NCBI GenBank assembly: GCA_016800925.1
Contig: JABCPU010000119.1
Coordinates: 108,822-172,821, forward strand
Reading direction: 5' to 3'
Length of the DNA stretch: 64,000 nt
DNA from: Suillus spraguei
Lineage: Eukaryota > Basidiomycota > Agaricomycetes > Boletales > Suillaceae
A program made the translations under genes and the position numbers. The notes under the pieces were generated by a model that saw only the letters and a list, made by a program, of their open reading frames with translations, did no database searches and had not been told where the DNA came from. Shown piece by piece: positions 22,880 to 33,337 of this stretch. Position 1 is the stretch's first letter. Every line of letters starts with the position of its first letter.

Positions 22880-24100
22880 GCTGAAGGCGGGAAGCTTGCA
22901 AAGGTGCCTGTGCTCACAATGATTTCCTCCTAGACTGGCAAGCTGACCCACGCACACAGGAACATCTCCTTCATCAGGAAATTCACACATTCCTTGACGT
23001 GCTTAATCAGCTTAACTCACTTATCTCAAAACTTGTTTGCTCTCTCTCACATCATTCACCTGGCATATCTTATATTTTTTGAGTGCGAAATACAATAAAA
23101 CATGTATATTAATATATCTCAACTTTTTTTTTCTGAATTCATTCACGTTGAAATTTTGGACAAGTAGATTCAATTTCACCAAGGCAGTTAAGTGTAAATA
23201 AGTCCGCATAAGGGCACGTTAAGGAATGTGCGAATTTCCTGATGTTCAGACCTCAGGTTATCTCAATAACCAGCCTGGAGCTGTCGGAGTTTCCGAAGGC
23301 GAGAAACCTGCAAAGGTACGTGTATTCGCAATGGTATTCTCCTAGACTCGCAAGCTGACCTACGCACACAGGAACATCTTTTAGATAGAGAAGCTACCGA
23401 GACGTCACAGCTCACTGATGTTTCAACTCCGCACGGGACATATAGCGCTCAACAAACACCTCAAACGAATAGCGAAATCCCCAACGGCGCGTTGCCCAGC
23501 ATGCGAAAACCATGACGAAACGGTACACCACTTCATCCTAGTCTGCCCAGCATACGTGAACCAGAGAGAACAAATGAGGAAAGAAGTCGGAGCAAGACAA
23601 TGCAAAATCGAGTACCTGCTGAACGAAAGCAAGGGAATGAGAGCAACGTTGACGTACATCGCGCGCACGAGAAGATTGGAACAAACCTTCGGAGATGTAA
23701 CCCCCCCAGCGGAAAAGGAGAAGGAATAGAGGAAACGCGACAACAAGTCGCACAAATCATATCAAGAGCCTGAAGAAGGCCCTAACGTCCGCGCGCAAGC
23801 CAGGACCACTGTATAGCATAGACAACCAAAAAACGGACCAAAGCATATACGAATAGATTAGATGTACAGTAGGTAGTGTCCATCATAGGGCATAGCCCCA
23901 ACGGACAATAAACAAGGATCAAAAAAAAAAAAAAAAAAAAAGGAACATCTTCTCCAGGCCTCAGGTCATCTCGATAACCAGTCTGAAGCTGTTGGGTTTC
24001 CCGAAGGCGAGAAACCTGCAGAGGTACGTGTATTCACAATGGTATCCTCCTAGACCCGCAAGCCAACCTATGCGTACAGAAATGTCGTCTCCAAATTGTA
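22880..24100 (+). repeat. Three repeated exon-intron modules
   Basis: Three related segments (about 22880-22968, 23250-23380, 23941-24092) repeat the same order. First comes an open exon-like stretch containing NQSEAVGFPEGEKPA. Then comes an intron-like stretch starting GTACGTGTATTC and ending CACACAG (or CGTACAG), followed by GAACATCTT. The middle-to-third exon is open for 27 codons (GAACATC...GCAGAG). The first copy is the most diverged. They look like tandem duplications of one exon plus intron, possibly a distal part of the NACHT gene or a separate small gene. A LINE tail interrupts the second module. Confidence 0.55.
23381..23940 (+). mobile_element. 5'-truncated Tad-like LINE (copy 1)
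   Basis: A 560-bp non-LTR retrotransposon tail. It encodes the C-terminal end of the polyprotein at about 23385-23729 (LPRRHSSLMFQLRTGHIAL, then a C-x2-C...H...C finger CPACENHDETVHHF), followed by a 3' UTR and a 20-A tail at 23921-23940. The 11-base sequence AGGAACATCTT lies directly before (23370-23380) and after (23941-23951) as a target-site duplication. Everything upstream of the last part of the second ORF is missing, as in aborted target-primed reverse transcription. Confidence 0.9.
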
Positions 24101-24639
24101 ATTCATCTCAACGATCAGTCTGAAGCTGTCGGGTGCATGCGGCATATCGTGCTGTCTTTTATTGCCTTTCTTCGCATGTTCAAATGTTAAATAAGTTGTG
24201 AGGGCCATATGGACCTTCTTCCGATTATCTTGCTTTATAGATTGTCTGTACTGTGTACATTGATACTGTTGTGCTTGTCAAACAAGCCACTTGCAAAAAT
24301 GAAGTTTTACCGTAAGTACCACTTTGTGGTACGTCGGATTTCATAAAAGTCCGACTGAACTTCGATGCATTGGAGTAGCTGTAGAAAGGATAAGCTAATG
24401 AGTGTGGGCTGAATCGGAACAAGTGGTCAAAGGCATTCGCACAGGAGGTTGTTGGATAGTGCCGGTGACCGTTATAGAGCGCCTACGCAGTCTTGACCTT
24501 ACGCATGAAGGGAAAAGACCGAGGGTTTCGACTCATCATGATCGTACGGCTGGTGTATGTTCATCAGCCGTATCATTTTTCAACACTGGTATTGATCCAA
24601 TATAGAGAGCAAGTAGATAGCAAAAATATATCAGAAATA
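24101..24639. other. Intergenic before SRPRA 3' end
   Basis: Diverged remnant of the exon module at about 24066-24130, then unassigned sequence with short open frames (24402-24605, 24225-24422). Confidence 0.35.
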
Positions 24640-27262
24640 TCAGTCGCTCAGTATCGCCTGTACAACGTTCGCAACTCTCAATTGGCGGAGGTCCGTGTAT
24701 GTCTGTTGAAGCAGTCAGGACGCGGGCTATGCATCAGTGGGACAGATAAAAAAAACAAACCTGACCGCATCCGACAAAAATAATGGGCTGGCCTGTCACA
24801 TATGTCATCGAAAGCGCCGCACCAACCTATGCGCGAGTGTCAGATGCCATTCCCACGGCAAGCAAACCACGCACCTTGTCATCCACAGTATCCCACTTGG
24901 TTACTAGCATGCCATCGATGCCACGCCCCTTGCCCGAGCCGGATGCAGACGAAAAGTCACGAAGGGCACGGTCGAACTTGGTAAGCTGGTCAACGGCCTC
25001 ATTACCAACGAGCGCCTCGCCAACAAAGATAATCTTGTCTGGGTTATTTGCGGCGACAAGCTGTGAAATTTATTAACGGAGTTCCAAGAAGCTTCCATCT
25101 CGTTCCATACCTTGGCAAGTGCACGCATGAGGGGCTGATAAAAAATGATTCATTAGGATCGTGACAATGATAGTGCCGGTTTGCGTACCTCGTTGTCTTG
25201 CATGCGCCCAGCTGTGTCAATTAGGACGACATCAAAGTCGTTATCTTTGGCTGAGTATGGATTTGTGAGTTAAAAATGCACTTCGAACTTGGAAATTCCT
25301 TACCATATGCGATGGCTTCTTTGGCAATGCCTGCAGCATCCTTGCCGTACCCTTTCTCATACAGTTCAACACGGCCTTTGCTATTCGTCGCGCCGTTGAC
25401 GCCAAGCATGGAAAGATTGCGCACGTGTACACGGAGCTGTTCGACCGCACCGCTCCTACACGATTTTTTCGGAATAAATGCACCTTCAGTAATACTAACG
25501 AAGCTCTCCTACCGGAAAGTGTCACAGGCTGCAATAAGCACCCGCAAGCCGTTCTGGATGAGCCAGAAACAGACTTTTGACAAGTTTGTGCTCTTTCCAA
25601 CGCCATTCACGCCCACAAAGGTGATGCTGTAAGGCATCCTTTGTTGAGCGGAAGGCAGGGGCGAAGAGAGTTTAGTTCTAATTGATAATAATAGGTCTGT
25701 TGAGGTCTTAGGCGTCAAGATACGCGTGAGCGAAGACGACAGTGCCGTCCGAACGGCATTACTGGTAGCTGCAAGTGGATCAGAACATGGTAAATAAAGA
25801 TGCGAGACACGGCATACTTTGGAAACCTCCGACTTTCTTCCCCACAAGACTCTCTCCGACACCTTCGCAGACCTTGTCAGCAATTTCCATAGCCACATTT
25901 TTCTTCATAAGGTGTTGCTTCATCCCCTCCAGAACAGGCTTCAAATCCTGTTCGGTTAAGGTTTTGGAGCCTGTCAGACGGGAAAACAAAGAACTCAAAG
26001 CACCCAATGATCCCGATGGCTGCATTGCACCCTCATTCTTCAAAACACGAGTGATAGCGCCATTCGCCTCGTCGTCCTTTCCACCAAAGTCCCAATCTTT
26101 GACTTCATATAAGCCATCCCTTGTCCTAGTTCCGAGAGAAGCTTTGTCTACGAGGGCTTGGAGGTCATGCGATAAATGACCATTTATACCGGAGTCAGGC
26201 TTGTCGGTGCTAAAGTCCAAAGAGGCCATTTCTGTTTCTGACGGGGCCGAATCACCCCATTTCCGCTGCGCCTTGCCTTTCGCTCTTTTGCTCGTTGACT
26301 CGGAGCTGTATGGTGTGAAATATTGGGAATCAAAATGATCTGCGTACTCACTCTGACGCTGGGATGCTATCTCGACCACTTTCTGAGTCCACCCTCGTCG
26401 CACCTCGCCCTCCCCTTCGGCCGCCCCGGCCACGCAGTCTGTTTTTGAGTGCTTGTACATTGCGAGCTATCTGTTGCTCGTCCTGCACCGCAATCGACGA
26501 TTCGGAGGGGACTGAAGGTCACTTGAGAATATATCCATGACGTATTTAATAAAAACTCACCCGTACTGAGGTCATCAGAAGGAGGACTGGAGTCGGGCAA
26601 GGCTGGAGCCACTTGTCTATAGCGAGACTTTCGTTCCTGCAGGCTTTGGAGTGAGCAGGCACGGCATATGTGGGATAACAAGGACGCACTTGGGCAGCTT
26701 TGTCTTCGAATCCCTTCAGGAGTTTGTCGAACACACCATCCCAGCCTTCAAATACTTTCGCGAAGTTCCATCCTTTGGTAGTGTCGCGCGCAGCAGCTGA
26801 CACGAGTTTCCCGCTTTTTATTGCGTGCAGCGAAGCGACGAAAGTAGCCAAGAATGGCTCGAATAACTTTATAAACAGTGCTTTGAGCGCAGCTAGTAGG
26901 TCATCCACATAAGTTAGTTGGAGAATCCGGTGATATGCAACCTAAATTTCTGAATGTCAAGCGAGAGTTACTCCGGCAGTATGGACGACGCACCACAAAA
27001 ATTAACTCTAGATCATTAAAGAATGTCCACTTCACGGCGTATCCATCCTTCTCGTATTTCTCTTCGGCTGTCCGCCCTTCGATCAAGGCTTCACGTATGA
27101 GAGAATTCACAGGAGACGAGGAAGAAGAAGCCAGGTGAGATGCCTCTGGGGTAAAGGAGCGTGACCATAATACAATACCTCCTGTACTTAATAGTGAGAT
27201 TCAGCTGCTTCGAAACAATCATTAAACCGACCTTTGTGCGAGATCGAACAGTGGTCCAGCAT
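24640..27262 (-). CDS. SRPRA: Signal recognition particle receptor subunit alpha
   Basis: SR-alpha (yeast SRP101), the ER docking GTPase that receives SRP-ribosome complexes. The ATG is at 27260-27262, and exon 1 MLDHCSISHKG joins GIVLWSRSFTPEASHL. The N-terminal SRX (longin-like) domain includes NSLIREALIEGRTAEEKY and LTYVDDLLAALK. A charged linker follows (QRKWGDSAPSE, KDWDFGGKDDEANG). The SRP54-type NG domain carries the P-loop GVNGVGKSTNLSKV, IAACDTFRSGAVEQLR, the DTAGRMQDNEPLM motif, VGEALVGNEAVDQL, TKWDTVDDKV and ending GQPIIFVGCGQ-TYTDLRQLRV...ILSD, with the stop at 24640-24642. About ten introns. The frame is intact. Confidence 0.95.
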
Positions 27263-28766
27263 GGTCGAGAGTAATACCTGTCACCCCTGCGGACACCGCA
27301 TCATAACTTAAAATTAATTATATAAGCTAGACTTGAAAACATATCACATAATCATGATTATGAAAATTTGAAGCCTCAGCCAGCTCCCTGTTCAAATACT
27401 TACTAGCAGTTAAGTGGCCACGACAACTGGTGGGCCAACCCAAACGGCGGATAAGAGGCGACTCGAAGTCAGTCTGTTTTTCTGCCTGTAACTACGCTGC
27501 CTATCTATGATATGAATTCACCTCGTGGTCAGTATTTTTGTCATTGACATTCTCATGGATCGCAGTACTTGCAGACAACGGCGGCGTTTGGGGCTTCAAA
27601 GGCTATTCGGTGTGCGCATTTTCCCTCTTCATAGACTTCATTTCTTGACCTAGCCTGATCCCGGGCCGAACGCCCCCACCACTGTACATCCATCCTACAC
27701 TGCTAGTTAACGGTGCTTATTGTCCGACGGCCTTATGCAAATGTTAACCAAACGCCAGCAACGCTTCCCCTGATCTACGAGCTTGTCTTGCACGCAACAT
27801 CCACTGGCAGCCTGGCAGGACTCTATCATCAAGTTCGGGCATAAATAATAGGCCGAACAGCAAAGGGGTGCAATATGTAGGGATGTCCACGTGTGTGAGC
27901 ACCGTCGCCATGATAACGCGGCGCTAGGGCTGATGTTGTGAAAGATAGCATCATCTACAGCCCTCTTCGAACCCAAACCCAAGCCATTCTTGGCTTTCAC
28001 TGTGTGACGCGCTAACATGGAAGTGACAGCCATGGGCTTTTAGTTGCATAATTGAATAGGCCAAGTTATAATTCATTCTAGGGTAATCACAGGGAGTTAT
28101 TGAAATAGCTCCTTTTGATGTTGATTGAATCTCGAGACGGAAGATGCAGCATTCAAATTCGCCTGATTTTGTTAACATCGCTAGTCATGAGTCGTGGAAA
28201 CCATAACACATCTACTACTGCTTGCTCTGATGATCATACGATAGGTCACAAACCGGTTTTATGAACATCGCTATTGTATGACCATAAGGTGCTACATGAC
28301 AGATCAAACGGATCTAACGCTGCCTTATAATGACCGTACGATGGGAAATGAAGGGGCAGATATGCTTCGATCGAGCGATTAATGTGTCCAGGAGGCGATG
28401 TTGTCATTATTCGGTGAATAAAAAAACTTCCGCAAAACTTAGCTGCAGATTCGAAAACAAATCGGTGCTGATGGCATGTCTCACCACCCGCTATGAAATC
28501 TGCTTGCACAGCTCTCATGGTGCAGGTTTGCATTACCAGGAGTGTGAACACAAGGAACAACTGTTCATGAACGCGTGTCACCAATGGCACTATGTCAGGC
28601 TATAGTTCCACAACAGTACAACAGACCTGAGCTCGCCGCGCACGATCTCCAGAGTTCAACTGATTAATTACCAGTACATACATTCTCATGGATGAATACC
28701 ATGTACCAATATCGGAAATCTGACTCGTACATAAAAGTTCAATAAACATCCACGAAGAAGAATAAA
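27263..28766. other. Intergenic, no gene recognised
   Basis: About 1.5 kb between two minus-strand genes. It holds only short unrelated open frames (27707-28033 minus; 28330-28605 plus). No tRNA or transposon end was found. It should contain the promoter of SRPRA. Confidence 0.4.
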
Positions 28767-29854
28767 TTAAATCTTTCTCCTACCCCCAACATCCACACTA
28801 CGTCGTACAGGTCTCAACGGGGGTAAAGGCTTTGTATCTGCACCATTCCGTACAGAATCTGGTCGTGTGTGCGTCATCGGGGCAACGGAAAGCTTCCACA
28901 GATCAGTATATGCGTCCTCTAATGTATCTACCGCACGAGAAGCCTCCATGGGGTATGTATTTTGCATCAAAGGCGCGTAGCTGGTGTCAGTAGGGAGGGG
29001 GATATTGATCTATGGTCTTTCCGAATGTCAAATTTGCCTGCATCGCGGGACCAGAACTCTTGTGAACTGCCGATGCTGGATACCCTGCGCGCTGTGTTGC
29101 CCATTGTCACGGATTCATTCGAACCCTGGTAGCCTGGGCGCCGAAGGGGCTGCAGCGGCTTTTCTGAACTATACACAGATTGGTCATCTGACCCCCCCAT
29201 CCCATCTGGGAGCTTCATGTCTGACATGGCAGGACTCGCATAATACGTGTCTTGTCGTAGAGATAGCGGGACGTGATGGTGATCGGGTGAGGGAACAATT
29301 TCTACTCCGCAATCTAGGCGAAGGACGGGTAGCTCCCCGCGTTTGATAGTCTCTGCGAATTGGGAGGAGGGTGCGACTTTTTTGAGTCGAGCGCGACGGC
29401 AGAGGACGAAGCCAAGGATAAGCAATACTAGGACAACAGCTCCTCCAACGACGCCGCCTGCTATGGCACCGACGTTGATAGTTGAGGCGGAGGAGGTTGC
29501 TAAGTTAGCCCCACCTCCCGATGATGTTGATGCTGCTGCTGCTGAAGATGATGTTGATGGGGGTATTACTACAGTGGAGGAGGTTGTAGAAGCCGATATT
29601 GTAAAAGAGGGCCCGGATGTGGATGTAGAAGAAGTGTCGGAGACATAGGTTGTAGAAGAAGTGTCAGAGACATAGGTTGTAGAAGAGGTGGAGGTTTCGG
29701 GGGTGGTGGCGGGTAGTGTAGAAGTAGAAGTGGATGATGAAAAAGAGTCGGTAGAGGAGGGTGTTAAAGAGGAGTTGGAGGAAGAGTCGGCAGAGGTGGT
29801 AGAAGAACAATAAGAAGGTTTATTGAAACGTGAACAACCTCCTTCGGTTGACAT
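28767..29854 (-). CDS. Ser/Thr-rich single-pass membrane protein
   Basis: Two exons (29084-29854 and 28767-29009; intron 29010-29083) encode 337 residues. The first about 150 residues are almost all Ser/Thr/Ala/Pro, probably heavily O-mannosylated, and include two tandem copies of TYVSDTSST coded by a 30-bp repeat. One membrane helix follows (GAIAGGVVGGAVVLVLLILG), then a CRRARLKK stop-transfer and a cytosolic tail ending VRRSVDVGGRRKI. The INIPLPTDTSYAP segment is only in frame if the intron is removed. The architecture recalls fungal cell-wall sensor-like proteins (WSC/Mid2 type), but no cysteine-rich WSC domain is present. No clear signal peptide precedes the S/T region, so an upstream exon is possible. 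Confidence 0.75.
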
Positions 29855-30349
29855 CTTTTACAGCGGAGTCGACGACGAGAGGTTACGAGTTGTTATACAC
29901 GAATACACTGCTCACAACCCAATCCAATTAAACACTCATTCGAAGACACCAAGCAAACACTCACATTCGACAAAGACCAACACGAGTGCCACCCTGCATC
30001 CAAAGCCAAGATGCTCGAAAACTCAATAGGCTAGGCTAATGAGGGAAAAACGAGAGGCACAGCAGGACCAGGGCAATCAAAGAAAAAGGAAGAAGAGAAA
30101 AGACAAAAAAAGAGCGCTCAAGGGGGGAGTAAAAACACCCCACTTGACAATGACATGTGAGAGTGAAATGATCACATCAGAGGTTTATCCCAGGCTGTAC
30201 AACATTTAGATGCGAGGTGGCCGGCATGTACCCGTGATTAACGCCTCCCATCCTGTAAGTAGTAGTACCCGAGGCTAAGAATAAGCAGGGTCAACTGTTA
30301 CAAAATTAAAGCTCCGCGAGCAGTGATATCAGTTTTGCAGTGAACTGGC
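29855..30349. promoter_or_regulatory. Divergent promoter, membrane protein and GLO2
   Basis: Intergenic DNA between divergent starts at 29854 (-) and 30350 (+). It is AG rich, with an A-rich run near 30080-30140. No specific motif identified. Confidence 0.4.
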
Positions 30350-31501
30350 ATGACTGTGCCCTCCATCGCTTTCCGCAGTCGTATTAGTAGTTTTATTTGT
30401 ACTCGTACGCCTACCCGAGTTGGTATCCGGGCTTTCTCATCTACCGATAAAGCGTTCAAGATGAAAGTCGTACCTGTTCTCGTTAGCGCAGATAATTATG
30501 CGTATCTCCTCATCGACGAGCCGACGAAGAAGGCAGCGGTAGTGGATGTATTAGATGTGGAAAAGGTACGGGCTGTAGCGGATAAGGAGGGCGTGACCAT
30601 CGTCGCTGGCATCACTACCCATCATCATCAAGATCATAGTGGTGGAAATAAGGCATGTTTGTCACCGACAGCCGCCGATTAAGTTGTACTGGTCACTAAC
30701 GTTTTGTTACACTAGACACTGGTGCGTAACGTGCCCGATTGATATGCGATTGATAGTGTAAAGTTCTACGCAAGGTTTCTACGTATCCTAGTATTCCCGT
30801 TTATGGAGGCTTCGATGTGCCTTCTAAAACTGACCTTGTTGAGGATGGGGGCGAGTTCACTGTTGGTGATAATATACACGTTCGGTGGGTCCATTGAACT
30901 TGCCCTGTTTCAAGTTCATTGAGCCGGACCGCAACAGGTGTTTGGCAACCCCATGCCATACCAAGGACTCTATTTGCTTCCATGCAACGGACACATCCAA
31001 CAAGTCTCAGCCTGGTGGTGTGTTCACCGGTGACACGCTCTTCTTAGGTATGTATCATATACACCAGTAGTCCTGTAACTCCTCGCATTCTTGACACTGC
31101 CCCAGGCGGGTGCGGTCGCTTTTTCGAAGGCACTGCAGAGCAAATGCACGCCTCCCTTTCCAAACTAGCAATACTCCCGAATGACACGGTCGTATACAAC
31201 GGCCACGAATATACAACTGGCAACGTTGCGTTCGCCAAGACTATCGAACCTGACAACCCAGCTATCGGCCGGCTTTTCAAGCTTGCACAGGAGAACAAGG
31301 TTACCACTGGTCTGTCCACTATCGGTGATGAGAAGGAGTGGAATGTGTTTATGCGTCTGGATAAGGATGTGATAAAGTATGCGGTGTTTGTTAGTTATAG
31401 CCGCGGTACTGATTTTTATTTATAGGCAGGCGACTGGTGCGGAGGAACCTGGGGCTGTTATGAACAAGTTACGCGAGCTGAAGAACAACTTTAGGGGGTG
31501 A
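30350..31501 (+). CDS. GLO2: Hydroxyacylglutathione hydrolase (glyoxalase II)
   Basis: Metallo-beta-lactamase-fold enzyme that hydrolyses S-lactoylglutathione to lactate and glutathione, the second step of methylglyoxal detoxification. An Arg/Ser-rich start (MTVPSIAFRSRISSF, then RVGIRAFSS) looks like a mitochondrial targeting peptide, and an internal Met (MKVVPVLVSADNYAY) fits a cytosolic start. The metal site THHHQDHSGG is at about residue 90. GGFDVPSKTDLVEDG, TPCHTKDSICFHA, FTGDTLFLGGCGRFFEGTA and VYNGHEYTTGN follow, with the C-terminal ELKNNFRG and stop at 31499-31501. The first intron (after GGNK) seems to start with GC rather than GT, and a two-codon exon may follow it. The protein is otherwise intact, about 260 residues. 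Confidence 0.9.
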
Positions 31502-31710
31502 GGAGGTACGTTTCTGCGATTTCAGTCGTCTGAGAAATGAGATTAGATCAAGGCTTTAGTGTGGGTAGTGAGAACAGCAAAGTGTTTTGTTGATTATCTG
31601 GCTGAGAGAACGAATCCTACAAATGTATTTATTAAGGTCATATAGCATTGCAAAGCGGCAACACATCAGGCATTATCTATCATGATCTCGTAAACGTACA
31701 TGTCCTCAAA

Positions 31711-32499
31711 TTAACTCATTCCGACGAGTTTGAGCACCGCTGATCGGGCATACGGAATGTACGATAGGTTATACCAGGTGTAGGCGACGTATTCAACGAT
31801 CACAAAAACTGATGAGATCAAATTAGGGGTCGGCAAGTTCCAGAGTTCTAGGAACTTACTGATACATAGCACCTAAGATAAGGGTTAACGTAGTCTAGGT
31901 ACAGGAAAGGGAGCACTGACCTCGTTCTTGAGTACGAAGGCACCGACGAAGACGAGGCCTACTGAGCCAAGGAACACGGCTGTGGCGATGATTCGCACAG
32001 GTTTAAACATCTGTGGCAGGGTGTTGGAGTCATACTACTGGGAGAATGTGAAACGCACGTACAAGCTTGATTTGCGAGGCAAACTGTGGGGACGTCAGTC
32101 TCAGACATAGCAATAAGGAGGGTACAACTTACTCCAATGACGAAACCGGTACCAACGAGGGACACCAAGATACCGATAGTGTACAAAACTTTGGAAAGAG
32201 GTGGTCATAGTAGTACTTTGAGCAAGAACAAATGGAACGGACCTGCAAAACTACCGAGCTGACCCAAGAAAAGCAATATGCTGCCTAGTAAACTCAGGGC
32301 GAATCCTATGATGAGACTGTGGAACGTTTAGCTGCGAATGGTGAATGGAGAGTTTGAACGCGTACCATCCAACAAAGCCGTATAATCTTTGTGTGCGAGT
32401 GAGGCCGAGGAACTTGAAAGCAGAGTCCCCCTCGAAGAACTGTGTTTCGGGGATCATGCCACCCGCAGATTCCAGGTTAAACCATCCTTTGGACGCCAT
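31711..32499 (-). CDS. SFT2: SFT2-family Golgi vesicle transport protein
   Basis: Small four-helix SFT2 protein, involved in endosome-to-Golgi vesicle fusion. The start MASKGWFNLESAGG at 32499 leads to FKFLGLTRTQRLYGFVG. Then come helix 1 (FALSLLGSILLFLGQLGSFA), helix 2 (VLYTIGILVSLVGTGFVIG), a short loop with KLMFKPVRI, helix 3 (FLGSVGLVFVGAFVL) and helix 4 (FVIVEYVAYTWYNLSYIPYA), ending VLKLVGMS with the stop at 31711-31713. About 160-165 residues from six or seven exons. All visible exon joins stay in frame. Confidence 0.88.
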
Positions 32500-33337
32500 T
32501 GTGGATTGTTTGAGGAAGTATTCGTGTAAGTACTGTTTGTGGGTAGCGACCGCAGCGCAGCTTTAAAATTCCCACGGTTATTGACGAAGGGCATTTGATG
32601 TTTTGGACCTTGGTTGAACTTGAACTTGACTGCAATGCTGGACCACAGCTATAATTTCGTTGTTTCTACATCCCAATGTGCAGGAACAGCAAGGTTAGAG
32701 ATGTGACTTTATATTCAGTGTTGAAAGCTATTCTTATTGGTATAGACTACGTGGCATGCGTTCAGATGACGGTCGATGACCGAGACTAATGATAATCATC
32801 TGAACACGCGCACGCCTAACGCCGCAGACTTTGAACCGCTCTCCTTGTCACATAGTTGTACCTTTGGAGTCACTTAGCAGCTATAGTCGGACATGTTGTT
32901 TCCAACCAAGGGCCGCAATGATCCCATGTGTGTCGTGTGACCTAGGCTGATCTACAATACTGACGAGGCTGAGTGTGGCCAAAGAGTTTACATCATGATG
33001 TGCTGCTCAGTCCAGGTACGTCAATTCACAGAGCGCCGACTCGACTTGTATCAGGAAAGATGGATGACACTCCTGTCGAATCTTAAGACGGCTTAACATT
33101 ATGGCCGCTCAGACCTTGTGATTTGAAGTAGAGATTTAGGCATAGAAGCAACGCTTGAACGCGGCCGAATACAATTTGAATGGATTCAGGGTTATCTTGT
33201 ATCATTGATATAGTAAGGCTATGCGAAGTTGGAGCTTATTTGGATCACGCGCCTCGTGCCCTAACCTCGTGTGTTCAACGAGGCCAGTTCAGTTTTTTTT
33301 TTGTTTCCAACCATTCTCTCTGTTAGTTGGGTTGATA
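32500..33337. other. Divergent upstream region, SFT2 and EDC4-like gene
   Basis: About 840 bases between divergent starts. An in-frame ATG at 33221 could extend the EDC4-like protein, but the added residues are unlike the family and include a T-rich tract at 33290-33301. No other feature seen. Confidence 0.4.

Noticed and set aside
29343..29648. Plus-strand ORF rich in Asp/Val/Glu
   Set aside because: Antisense of the Ser/Thr-rich ectodomain of the minus-strand membrane protein.
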